Assembly: GCA_040510575.1 (NCBI GenBank) | Contig: JBEVIU010000088.1 | Location: forward strand, 1-20,974 | Direction: 5' to 3' | From: DASUMF01 sp040510575 | GTDB lineage: Bacteria > Actinomycetota > Acidimicrobiia > IMCC26256 > DASPTH01 | Length of the DNA: 20,974 nt | Shown: positions 1 to 6,898 of the stretch, piece after piece | Layout: each line of letters opens with the position of its first letter | Position numbering within the stretch: the first letter of the stretch is position 1 | Made by a program: the position numbers and the translations under genes | The notes under the pieces: generated by a model | Database searches by the model: none | The model's input: the letters and a program-made list of their open reading frames with translations, nothing else | What the model was told of the DNA's origin: nothing

Positions 1-622
1 CGAGGGCGGTGATCACGATCGGGATGTTGACGAGGAACACCGAGCCGTACCAGAAGTGGCCGATCAGGAAGCCGCTGGCCACCGGGCCGATGATCCCCGC
101 CGCACCGGTGAGGCTGGCCCAGATCGCGATCGCGCGCGTGCGTTCCTCGTCGTTGAAGACGTTCACGAGGATCGAGAGCGTCGACGGCATGATGAACGCG
201 GCGCCGACGCCCATGACCGCCCGGCTGGCGATGAGCTGCGTCATGTCGGACGACAGCGCGCCGAGCGACGTTCCAAGGAGGAACACGAACAGGCCGAACT
301 GGAGCGCGCCCTTGCGTCCGTAGCGGTCGCCGATCGCTCCCGTCGTGAACAACAACCCCGCGAACACGAGCGAGTACACCGCGACGACCCACTGCAGCTG
401 CGACTCGCTGGCGTGGAGGTCGCGCGACAGGGTCGGGATGGCGACGTTGAGGCTCGAGTTCCCCACGAAGACGATCACGAGACTCAGGCACAACACGGTG
501 AGGATCCACCACCGCCGCGCATGGACCGTCGGATCGGTGACGCTCAACGGCAGGTGCGAAGTGTCGTGCCCATCGCCATCGGCAGGGGGGTCGCCGTGGT
601 TGCTCATGGCCTCGGTCGTCAA
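1..622 (-). CDS. MFS drug/metabolite exporter, DHA2 (EmrB/QacA) type, truncated by window edge
   Basis: This is the N-terminal 207 codons of a major facilitator superfamily transporter of the 14-helix, proton-driven export type; the rest lies before base 1. After a polar N-terminus the first helix reads WWILTVLCLSLVIVFVGNSS. The helix 2-3 loop carries the classic motif A (GAIGDRYGRKGAL), and motif C (GIIGPVASGFLIG) of antiporters is present. I place the start at the TTG at 622-620 because AAGGA lies 7 nt upstream; an in-frame ATG at 607-605 is the alternative. It follows the amidohydrolase on the same strand after an 87-nt gap, so it may export or import that pathway's compounds, but the substrate cannot be read from the sequence. 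An inverted repeat at 633-667 ends against the Shine-Dalgarno. Family assignment is secure; substrate is unknown. Confidence 0.88.
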   Translation of the reverse strand, partial: MTTEAMSNHGDPPADGDGHDTSHLPLSVTDPTVHARRWWILTVLCLSLVIVFVGNSSLNVAIPTLSRDLHASESQLQWVVAVYSLVFAGLLFTTGAIGDRYGRKGALQFGLFVFLLGTSLGALSSDMTQLIASRAVMGVGAAFIMPSTLSILVNVFNDEERTRAIAIWASLTGAAGIIGPVASGFLIGHFWYGSVFLVNIPIVITAL

Positions 623-632
623 TGCGGGTTCC

Positions 633-667
633 TTGTCGTCGGCTCATGGTGGCGCGCCGACGAGCAA
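633..667 (-). promoter_or_regulatory. Inverted repeat abutting the MFS ribosome-binding site
   Basis: On the minus strand, TTGCTCGTCGGC and GCCGACGACAA form an 11-bp stem with a one-base bulge and a 12-base loop. The 3' arm runs into the AAGGA of the MFS gene. It could be a leader hairpin or a repressor operator. The pairing is seen directly; function is inferred. Confidence 0.4.
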
Positions 668-709
668 TTCCACCAACCCGCTTGTCAGGTCGTGCGAGCC
701 CGCTGACGG

Positions 710-2008
710 TCAGGTGGAGCGAGCAGGCGGTGCGAAGAACGACGTGGTCTTCGCTGCCGCGACCTCAGCCTCGTCGGGTGGCGGCCCGTAGCGCCGAGGT
801 GTCGTGTCGACGTCAAGCGCGAGCGCGCGCAGCGACGCGACGTTGGCCTGCTCCTTGGGCACGCTCTGGAAGGGGTCGAAGTCGTAGAAGCGGCAGGCGT
901 TCTCCCACGTGATCATGTCGATCTCGTCGTCGGGCACCTGAGCCGTCTGCAGCGACTCCCACAACCCTTCGGGGGAGCGCGGCCACGTGGAGTCGGAGTG
1001 CGGGTAGTCGCACTCCCAGGCGATGTTGTTCACGCCCGTGTCGTGGCGGAGCTTCAGCCCGGTGGTGTCCTCGATGAAGCACACGAGCACGCGGTCCTTG
1101 AACGCCTCACTCGGCAGCATGCCGCCGAAGTCCATCCCGGTCCATGCCGAGTGGTGGCGGTAGACGAAGTCGGCCTTCTCGAGCCAGTACGCGAACCAGC
1201 CGATACCGGTCTCCGCCAGCGCGATCTTCACGTTCGGGAACTTGCGGATGACGGGCGACCACAGGAGCTCCGACGCGAACGTCGCGCTCGAGAAGGGCAT
1301 CGAGTGCGGGATCACGTCGAAGGGCGAGCGCGGCATGCGCTGCAGGATCCCCCCGAAGTGGAAGACCATCGCCGAGTTGGTGTCGTCGCAGGCCTGCCAC
1401 GCGGGGTCCCACTCGTCGCCGTGGAAGTCGGGCATGCCGAACAGGTGCGGGGTGGAGTGCATCGAGATCGCGTGGCAGCCCTGCTCGGCCACGCGGCGGA
1501 TCTCGTCGGCCATCCACTCCGGGCCGAGCGCGCATCCGGACAGCGCGAGCGGGATGAGCCGCCCCGGGTACGCGGCCGCCCACTCGTGGATGGTCCAGTC
1601 GTTGTACGCGCGATGGATCGCGCCCGCGAGCTCCATGTCGCCGCTCTGCACGAAGTACTGCCCACCGAGACCGGGCCACGACGAGAAGTTCATCCCCGCG
1701 AGGACGCCGTTGGCGTTCATGTCGCGAATGCGCTCGTGCACGTCGTAGGTGCCGGGTCGCACCTGCTCGAAGGTGCCGGGGTCGTAGCCCCACTCTTCGG
1801 GGACGCGGCCCATCACGGCGTTGAGGCCGAAGGTGGCGATCTCGTTGCCTTCGATGAGCCACGCGTCGGTGCCGTTGTCGCGCCGGATCACGCGCGGCGC
1901 GCGGTCCTTGTACTTCTCCGGCAGGTGGTCACGCATGAAATCGGCCATCGACGGCGGCTCGACGACGTGGTCGTCGACGCTCACCAGGATCATGTCGTCC
2001 AGTTCCAT
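710..2008 (-). CDS. Amidohydrolase family protein (amidohydro_2 type metal-dependent hydrolase)
   Basis: This 432-residue protein looks like an actinobacterial amidohydrolase_2 family member, a TIM-barrel metal-dependent hydrolase or decarboxylase. The N-terminus has the family's first-strand signature (LVSVDDHVVEPP; DDH in place of the commoner HxH/DxH). Histidines follow in the barrel (MVFHFGG), and near the C-terminus is the ECDYPHSDSTWP stretch that supplies the late metal-site Asp in relatives. The start is the ATG at 2008: GAGGAG lies 5 nt upstream, and the extra 21 codons of the open frame look non-coding. It sits between a small unknown gene and an MFS exporter on the same strand, with a molybdopterin oxidoreductase further upstream. 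A catabolic role on an aromatic or cyclic substrate is plausible but inferred. An inverted repeat (2012-2042) covers its Shine-Dalgarno. Confidence 0.9.
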   Translation of the reverse strand: MELDDMILVSVDDHVVEPPSMADFMRDHLPEKYKDRAPRVIRRDNGTDAWLIEGNEIATFGLNAVMGRVPEEWGYDPGTFEQVRPGTYDVHERIRDMNANGVLAGMNFSSWPGLGGQYFVQSGDMELAGAIHRAYNDWTIHEWAAAYPGRLIPLALSGCALGPEWMADEIRRVAEQGCHAISMHSTPHLFGMPDFHGDEWDPAWQACDDTNSAMVFHFGGILQRMPRSPFDVIPHSMPFSSATFASELLWSPVIRKFPNVKIALAETGIGWFAYWLEKADFVYRHHSAWTGMDFGGMLPSEAFKDRVLVCFIEDTTGLKLRHDTGVNNIAWECDYPHSDSTWPRSPEGLWESLQTAQVPDDEIDMITWENACRFYDFDPFQSVPKEQANVASLRALALDVDTTPRRYGPPPDEAEVAAAKTTSFFAPPARST

Positions 2009-2011
2009 CGT

Positions 2012-2042
2012 GACTCCTCGTTCGCTCGGTTCGAACGGAGTC
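2012..2042 (-). promoter_or_regulatory. Hairpin sequestering the amidohydrolase Shine-Dalgarno
   Basis: Minus-strand RNA would pair GACTCC-GTTCG (2042-2032) with CGAAC-GA-GGAGTC (2024-2012), an 11-bp stem with a 2-nt bulge and a 7-nt loop. The GAGGAG of the ribosome-binding site (2019-2014) lies in the 3' arm. It could equally be a dyad operator. Confidence 0.45.
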
Positions 2043-2092
2043 AGGTTGCCGCACCCGTCGGGCGCCGTCAAAAGGCGCTCAGTCGGCGGGGA

Positions 2093-2422
2093 TCAGTCGG
2101 CGTCGTCGCCCGTGGCTTCGTCCTCGTCGTAGGTGAGGATCTCGCAGCGCACGACCTGCCAGGCGGGGAGCCCGGCGGCGATCGCGGCGTCGTGGAACAC
2201 GAGCAGTCCCTCCTCGAGGACCTCGACCGGGCTGATGGTCGTGGTGTCGAGCGAGAAGCGTGCGCCGTACCGGTCGTGCTCGTCGCTCGCCGCTACAGCA
2301 CCGCTGTACGGCTCGAGTGCCCGCTCGAAGACCGCGAGCTGGTCGTCGAACCCGTCGTCGGCGGTCGCGGGGTCACCCACCGCGTCGATGTCGATGGTCC
2401 ACCCCTGCTCGCACTGCTCCAT
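2093..2422 (-). CDS. Small acidic protein of unknown function
   Basis: I do not recognise this 109-residue protein. It is acidic, ends in a low-complexity tail (YDEDEATGDDAD), has a single N-terminal cysteine (MEQCEQGW), and shows no signal peptide or membrane segment, so it is probably cytoplasmic. Its middle (SPVEVLEEGLLVFHDAAIAA) looks like a compact alpha/beta fold. It starts 30 nt after the stop of the molybdopterin oxidoreductase on the same strand. A TACGCT hexamer 8 nt before its ATG, with no Shine-Dalgarno, suggests it can also be made from its own leaderless transcript. Coding use resembles its neighbours. It may be an accessory protein for the oxidoreductase or amidohydrolase, but this rests only on position. 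Confidence 0.65.
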   Translation of the reverse strand: MEQCEQGWTIDIDAVGDPATADDGFDDQLAVFERALEPYSGAVAASDEHDRYGARFSLDTTTISPVEVLEEGLLVFHDAAIAAGLPAWQVVRCEILTYDEDEATGDDAD

Positions 2423-2430
2423 GACGTGGC

Positions 2431-2436
2431 AGCGTA
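2431..2436 (-). promoter_or_regulatory. Putative -10 hexamer (TACGCT), leaderless pattern
   Basis: A TANNNT hexamer lies 8 nt before the ATG at 2422, and no Shine-Dalgarno is visible. The spacing puts the transcript start at or next to the start codon. Confidence 0.4.
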
Positions 2437-2452
2437 CGCGGCACCGCCGCGC

Positions 2453-4576
2453 TCAGACGGGACGGGGTTCGTCGGCGCGCGTCAACGACACCGGGATCGC
2501 CGACATGTGCGGCATGGCGTTGATCGACTGCGCGCCGCTCGACAGGCTGAGCAACCGTGTCGTGCTCGCGCCGTGCAGCAACGGGTCGTCGTCACCCGGG
2601 AGACCCCCGAAGCCGTGGGTCATCGAGAGCACGCCGCGGCGAAGCGTGGCATCGGCCTGCACGACGGCTCGGATGCTGCCGTGGGCAGAGGCGACCGTGA
2701 CCAACGAGTCGGGCGCGAGCCCGAGCTCGTCGAGATCGTCGGCGTTGGCGAAGCACGGGTTGTAGGGGTGACGCGGGAGCCCGGGCACCCGGGTTCCCAG
2801 CGAGTTGATGGTCTCCTTCGTACGTCGGACCACGAGCCGGAAGGGCCGGTCGACGTCGTCGCCCGCCTCGCCGGCGAGTGCAGTCGCGAGCTCGTCGGCG
2901 ACGTCGGGCGCCAGGAGGTCGAACCGGCCCTCGGCGCCTTCGACCGGTGGGCCGACCACGGGCGCGGAGAGGTGTTCGTAGACCTTCCCGTGCGGGTGCG
3001 TCTTCACCTCGTCGAACGAGACCCGCCCGCGCGTGGCCATCGACGCCAGGACCTCGTCGGTGGTCGGCACCGGCGTGCCGGGCGGGTAGTCGCGGCCGGC
3101 GAAGCTCACGGTGTGGCCGCCCGCCCATGCGAGGCGCAGCCAGAACTCCCAGTCGTCGATCGTGTCGGGCGGAGCGTCGACGACCGCGGGCGTGTACATC
3201 GCGAACGGCTCCTCGAACTGGTGCTCGAACGCGCGCGTGATGTCGGGACGCTCCAGGTGCATCATCGGCGCGATCACGTAGTGGGCGAGCTTCGCGGTCG
3301 CGCTCGGGAACGGGTCCACGGTGACGAGGAGCTCGAGCGACGAGAGGGCGCGGACCGCGAGCTCCTGGTCGGGGATGGCGGCGGCGGGGTTGCCACCCGA
3401 CACGAACAGCGCGCGCACCCGGTCGGGCCCGGGCTCGAGGATCTCGGCCGGCAGCGACCCGGTCGGCAGCTGGTGCTTCAACGTTCCGAATCCGAGGCGA
3501 CTCCGGTAGCCACGCTCCCACGTGCGGTCGGGCCCGATCGCCATCCCGGGGGGCGACTTCGGTGAGCCGAGCACCGCTTTCCCGGCGGTGACGTCGCCCT
3601 CGCGGGGGTACCGGCCGCACACGACGTTCAGCGAGCGGATCAGGTGCTCGGCGAGGTTGGAATCCGGGCCCATGTCGGGGCCGGTCCCCGAGAGCGCCAT
3701 GCCGCGAGCGGCCTCGCCGAACATGCGCGCCGCAGCCTCGATGTCGGCGACCGGCACGTCGCAGCGGGCGGCCGCGACCCTCGGCGTCCACGGTGCCACG
3801 GCGGTGCGGAGGGCGTCGAGGCCGTCGACCCACCGCGACACGAACGCGTCGTCCTGCAGGCCGTCGCGGAGCAGCACATGGAGCAGCGCGGCGAACAGCG
3901 CGACGTCGGTGCCGGGTCGGAGCTGCAGGTGGAGGTCGGCCTGGGCGGCGACCTCGGTGCGGCGCGGATCGACGACGATGAGCCGCAGGCCGCGTTGCTT
4001 CGCCTCGTGGAGCCGGCGCAACGGGTCGTGGATGGGGAAGCCGGTGAAGTCGCCGCCCTGGAGCGACACGATCGGGTTCGTGCCGACGAGCATCCACACG
4101 TCGGCGGTGTCGAAGTCCTGGCGGCCCGCGGCCCACATGCCCATCCGTCCGTCGACGACCCACATCGCCGACTGGTCGATCGTCATCGTGCCGAACGACT
4201 TCGGTGATCCGACGGTGCGCCACCACGCGGCGGCGAACGGACCGGTCAAGGTGGCGAACGCGGCCTGCGTGCCGCCGAAGAACGCGACGGAGTTCGGGCC
4301 GTGCTCCTCGACGATGTCGCGCAGTCGTACGTTGATCTCTTCGATCGCCGCACCGGCCTCGATCGGCTCGTGGGCGTCGCCGACGCGCTTCATCGACGTG
4401 CGGTAGCGGTCGGGTGCGCTGAGGAAGTCGCCGATGTGGCGCCCCTTCGGGCACGAGAACCCTCGCGTGAGCCCGTTGTCGACGTCGCCGATCGCCCGCA
4501 CGACCCGGTTGTCCTCCACGTCGACGACGAGGCCGCACGTGGCAGGGCAGATCCGGCAGTACGTCACGTGCTGCAT
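2453..4576 (-). CDS. Molybdopterin-dependent oxidoreductase (bis-MGD, [4Fe-4S], DMSO reductase superfamily)
   Basis: The 707-residue protein begins with a Cys7-x2-Cys10-x3-Cys14-x27-Cys42 [4Fe-4S] site followed by the conserved Lys44 (SCPKGRH), the hallmark of the formate dehydrogenase / nitrate reductase superfamily. The central part carries the molybdopterin-binding motifs (VWMLVGTNPI, LRLIVVDPRRTEVA, LRPGTDVALFAAL). The C-terminal cofactor-binding domain contains NSLGTRVPGLPRHPYNP and an HGFGG segment. No twin-arginine signal is seen, so it is probably cytoplasmic. I chose the ATG at 4576 because the Fe-S motif follows at once, and a TACCCT hexamer lies 8 nt upstream with no Shine-Dalgarno; the 69 extra open codons upstream look non-coding. 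No small Fe-S or membrane partner is adjacent. The Mo-ligand residue and substrate cannot be assigned here. It heads a minus-strand run with the 109-residue protein and the amidohydrolase. Confidence 0.92.
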   Translation of the reverse strand: MQHVTYCRICPATCGLVVDVEDNRVVRAIGDVDNGLTRGFSCPKGRHIGDFLSAPDRYRTSMKRVGDAHEPIEAGAAIEEINVRLRDIVEEHGPNSVAFFGGTQAAFATLTGPFAAAWWRTVGSPKSFGTMTIDQSAMWVVDGRMGMWAAGRQDFDTADVWMLVGTNPIVSLQGGDFTGFPIHDPLRRLHEAKQRGLRLIVVDPRRTEVAAQADLHLQLRPGTDVALFAALLHVLLRDGLQDDAFVSRWVDGLDALRTAVAPWTPRVAAARCDVPVADIEAAARMFGEAARGMALSGTGPDMGPDSNLAEHLIRSLNVVCGRYPREGDVTAGKAVLGSPKSPPGMAIGPDRTWERGYRSRLGFGTLKHQLPTGSLPAEILEPGPDRVRALFVSGGNPAAAIPDQELAVRALSSLELLVTVDPFPSATAKLAHYVIAPMMHLERPDITRAFEHQFEEPFAMYTPAVVDAPPDTIDDWEFWLRLAWAGGHTVSFAGRDYPPGTPVPTTDEVLASMATRGRVSFDEVKTHPHGKVYEHLSAPVVGPPVEGAEGRFDLLAPDVADELATALAGEAGDDVDRPFRLVVRRTKETINSLGTRVPGLPRHPYNPCFANADDLDELGLAPDSLVTVASAHGSIRAVVQADATLRRGVLSMTHGFGGLPGDDDPLLHGASTTRLLSLSSGAQSINAMPHMSAIPVSLTRADEPRPV

Positions 4577-4584
4577 CGGCGGCG

Positions 4585-4590
4585 AGGGTA
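4585..4590 (-). promoter_or_regulatory. Putative -10 hexamer (TACCCT) of the molybdopterin oxidoreductase
   Basis: A TANNNT hexamer sits 8 nt before the ATG at 4576 and no ribosome-binding site is present, matching the leaderless pattern seen at six other genes here. Confidence 0.4.
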
Positions 4591-4655
4591 CCCCGGCCGG
4601 GCGGCGCCGGCCGCGTGATCCCGCTCCTTCGACGGGTTGGCGCGGGGTGCCCGCG

Positions 4656-4661
4656 TAACCT
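4656..4661 (+). promoter_or_regulatory. Putative -10 hexamer (TAACCT) of the methyltransferase
   Basis: TAACCT is followed after 6 nt by an ATC triplet (4668) that is in frame with the methyltransferase. The geometry equals that of the leaderless ATG/GTG genes in this window, but the expected start triplet is ATC. Confidence 0.35.
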
Positions 4662-4763
4662 GCCTCCATCGACACCGGCGTCTCGTCCTCGACCGCATCA
4701 CCCGCTCGGCTCCCGAGCCCGGCTGTTCCGTCGCGACCCGAGGGGTTCGAGCGGATCCGCACG

Positions 4764-5453
4764 TTGTGGCGACTCTGGCGCAACGAACGCGAGGATCCCG
4801 AGCCCTTCTACTCGCTGCTCGCAGCCGAGGCCGCCGACGACCTGGCGGATCGCTACGGCTCGTTGCACGGCCGCGTCATCGCCGACATCGGTTGCGGCCC
4901 GGGCTACTACGCGCGGGCGTTCGTGGCCGCGGGCGCGCAGGTCATCGCCATCGACGGCGCGACCGACGAGATGGGCGCGGCCGACGCGCCGCCGCCCGGT
5001 GCAGTGGTTGCCGACGCCGCGCACCAACCGCTGCCGACCGCAAGCGTCGATGGCGCGTTCTGCTCGAACCTGCTCGAGCACGCCCGCGACACCGACGGTG
5101 TCATCCGCGAGCTCGAGCGGATCACACGGCCCGGTGGTTGGGTGTACCTGTCGTGGACGAACTGGTACTCACCGTGGGGTGGCCACGACATGACGCCGTA
5201 CCACCTGCTCGGTCCGGAGCGTGGTCCGAAGCTCTACGAGAAGCGTCACGGTCCGCCGCGCAAGAACCGCTACGGCGAAGGCCTGTTCGCGGTGCACATC
5301 GGGCCGACGCTGCGCCTGGTGGAGGCGCGGCCGGGGTTGCAGATCGAGCGCGTCGAGCCGCGCTACTACCCGTGGGCGTCGTTCATCATGCACATCCCGG
5401 GCGTGCGTGAGGTGCTCTCGTGGAACTGCGTGATCCGCTGTCGCCGCGTGTGA
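4764..5453 (+). CDS. Class I SAM-dependent methyltransferase
   Basis: The protein (229 residues from the TTG at 4764) has a Rossmann-type methyltransferase fold. Motif I is VIADIGCGPGYYARAF (about residues 38-53), the acidic ribose-binding residue is Asp64 (VIAIDG), motif III/IV reads DGAFCSNLLEHARD, and a post-motif RITRPGGWVYLSW follows. The N-terminal WRNEREDPEPFYSLLA matches a group of actinobacterial methyltransferases acting on lipids or small molecules; the substrate is not deducible. The start is uncertain. Between the in-frame stop at 4656 and the TTG there is no ATG or GTG. An ATC at 4668 sits exactly where a leaderless start would be, and an ATC at 4755 has GAGGGG 9 nt before it. 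It diverges from the molybdopterin oxidoreductase and ends at a hairpin shared with the next gene. Confidence 0.87.
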   Translation: MWRLWRNEREDPEPFYSLLAAEAADDLADRYGSLHGRVIADIGCGPGYYARAFVAAGAQVIAIDGATDEMGAADAPPPGAVVADAAHQPLPTASVDGAFCSNLLEHARDTDGVIRELERITRPGGWVYLSWTNWYSPWGGHDMTPYHLLGPERGPKLYEKRHGPPRKNRYGEGLFAVHIGPTLRLVEARPGLQIERVEPRYYPWASFIMHIPGVREVLSWNCVIRCRRV

Positions 5454-5482
5454 ACTCCCGCGTGCAAGTGGCGCGCGTGAGT
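5454..5482. terminator. Bidirectional hairpin terminator between convergent genes
   Basis: ACTCCCGCGTGC (5454-5465) pairs with GCGCGCGTGAGT (5471-5482) around a 5-nt loop, giving a 12-bp stem with one mismatch and one G-U pair. It fills the gap between the methyltransferase stop (5453) and the M15 peptidase stop (5484). There is no U-tract, which is common in high-GC actinobacteria. Confidence 0.6.
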
Positions 5483-5483
5483 G

Positions 5484-5978
5484 TCAGACAGCTTCCCAGT
5501 GCCACGGCTCGGGGTTGCCGCCCCAGGGGCTCGCCCAATCAGGCAACACGAAGCCGAATTCCCAGCCGCGGAACGCGAGCCACCAGAAGCCCTGCGAATC
5601 GAAGGTGAGCTCGCGGCCTGCGTCTTCGAAGTCGACCGCGCGACCCCAGCCGTGCACGCTGGTGCCCGGCACCGCCGCGTTGCCGCACAGGTCGAACATG
5701 CACCAGTAGCCGCGCCACCACTCCTGCATCTCGTAGTCGCGGTAGCACGACGTGATGCGCGGGGGCTCGAACCAGGCGTAGCTCTTGGTCTCGGGCCACA
5801 ACGCGACGCCGTCCGCGTGCGCGGCATCGAGCAGCGCCTGGAGGCGGGGCGCGACGTCGTTGACGATGCGGCACGTGGGCGTGATCGTGGTGAGCTCACT
5901 GTCGGGAGCCTCCCCATTTGCGAAGCACCCGGCGCCGGCGAGGGCGAGGATGACCGCGAGGAGAGCGACACGTCGCAT
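5484..5978 (-). CDS. Secreted/lipoprotein D-Ala-D-Ala carboxypeptidase-like protein (VanY, peptidase M15)
   Basis: This 164-residue protein starts with a short signal peptide (MRRVALLAVILALAGAGC). Cys18 could be a lipid anchor, although the -3 residue is Gly, so the lipobox is weak. The catalytic part has the M15B/VanY zinc motif SxHxxGxAxD as S107-V-H109-G-W-G112-R-A-V-D116, and the distal metal-site His160 in EPWHWE. The SCYRDYEMQ segment matches the S-x-YR-x(n)-Q motif of the family. It probably trims peptidoglycan stem peptides outside the membrane. The domain is short but has all key residues. The start is set by a TAGCAT hexamer 6 nt before the ATG. It converges on the methyltransferase and diverges from an LLM oxidoreductase; no resistance genes (VanS/R/H) are near, so a housekeeping role is likelier than glycopeptide resistance. 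Confidence 0.85.
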   Translation of the reverse strand: MRRVALLAVILALAGAGCFANGEAPDSELTTITPTCRIVNDVAPRLQALLDAAHADGVALWPETKSYAWFEPPRITSCYRDYEMQEWWRGYWCMFDLCGNAAVPGTSVHGWGRAVDFEDAGRELTFDSQGFWWLAFRGWEFGFVLPDWASPWGGNPEPWHWEAV

Positions 5979-5984
5979 CCGACG

Positions 5985-5990
5985 ATGCTA
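5985..5990 (-). promoter_or_regulatory. Putative -10 hexamer (TAGCAT) of the M15 peptidase
   Basis: TANNNT hexamer 6 nt upstream of the ATG at 5978; no Shine-Dalgarno lies between, so transcription probably starts at the start codon. Confidence 0.45.
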
Positions 5991-6033
5991 AACGGTGTAC
6001 CGACAGCACGCTGCCTTGGTGAGTGGGGGTCCA

Positions 6034-6888
6034 ATGAAGTTCGGGCTCAACTTCACGCCCATCTACCCGACCGAGATGCGCGCCCTCGCGATGGCGGCCG
6101 ACGACCTCGGCTACGAGTCGCTGTGGATCGGCGAGCACGTGCTGGTCCCCTTCGACGGGATCCCCGACGGCGACCGAGCCAACTTCCGCGCCGACTCGCG
6201 CTTCGTCGAGCCGTGGGTCGCGCTGTCGCACTTGGCGGCGGTCACGACGCGTGTACGTCTCGGCACGTGCGTGTCGGTCGTGCCGCTGCACTCGCCGGTG
6301 CATTTCGCTCGCGCGATCGCGACCGCCGACGTGCTGTCGGGTGGCCGCATCTCGCTCGGCATCGGTGTCGGTGTGATCGAGGCGGAGTACCGCGCGGTCG
6401 GGGAGGAGTTCCACAACCGCGGCGCGCGCATGGACGAGATGCTGGCGGTGATGGAAGCCCTCTTCACCGAGGACCGCCCCGAGTTCCACGGCCGCTTCTA
6501 CGACTTCCCGCCGTCGGGCTTCGCCCCGAAGCCCGTGCAGCAACCCCATCCGCCGATCCTCGTGGGTGGCTTCGGGCCTGCGGCGTTCCGTCGTTGCGTC
6601 GAGGTCGGTGACGGCTGGTTCGGCGGCAGCCCGTCGCCCGAGGCTGCGAAGCCGATCATCGACGACCTGCAGCGCCGGCGGACGGACGCTGGTCGAGCGC
6701 GGCTCGAGATCACGCTGCTCACCGGATGGGGCGCGGGATACGACGGCGGGATCGTCGAGCGCTACGAGGCGATCGGCGTCGACCGCCTGGTGCTCACGCC
6801 GTGGACGAGCAGCCGCGCCGCGCGTGAGGGCATCGACGCGTTCGCCGAAGCCGCGGGGCTCTCGCGACCGGCGTCGACGCGGACGTAG
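6034..6888 (+). CDS. LLM-class F420-dependent oxidoreductase (TIGR03619-like)
   Basis: The 284-residue protein is a luciferase-like (beta/alpha)8 oxidoreductase. Diagnostic segments in order are MKFGLNFTPIYP, DDLGYESLWIGEHVL, HLAAVTTRVRLGTCV, RAIATADVLSGGRISLGIGV, the GRFYDFPPSGFAPKPVQQPHPPILVGG stretch (read as two joined motifs) and VGDGWF. These are typical of the F420-using subfamily, although FMN use cannot be excluded from sequence alone. The ATG at 6034 is chosen because the family begins with this MKFGL strand and GTGGGGGT lies just upstream; 13 upstream codons in frame lack similarity. Gene context suggests redox steps in catabolism, but the substrate is unknown. It converges tail to tail on a second LLM enzyme with a 10-nt gap. 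Confidence 0.9.
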   Translation: MKFGLNFTPIYPTEMRALAMAADDLGYESLWIGEHVLVPFDGIPDGDRANFRADSRFVEPWVALSHLAAVTTRVRLGTCVSVVPLHSPVHFARAIATADVLSGGRISLGIGVGVIEAEYRAVGEEFHNRGARMDEMLAVMEALFTEDRPEFHGRFYDFPPSGFAPKPVQQPHPPILVGGFGPAAFRRCVEVGDGWFGGSPSPEAAKPIIDDLQRRRTDAGRARLEITLLTGWGAGYDGGIVERYEAIGVDRLVLTPWTSSRAAREGIDAFAEAAGLSRPASTRT

Positions 6889-6898
6889 TGCTCGCCGT

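Noticed and set aside
998..3565. 855-codon open frame on the plus strand
   Set aside because: It lies antisense to the amidohydrolase and the molybdopterin oxidoreductase, both with clear family motifs; its translation is Arg/Val/Asp-rich without motifs. High GC makes such long shadows.
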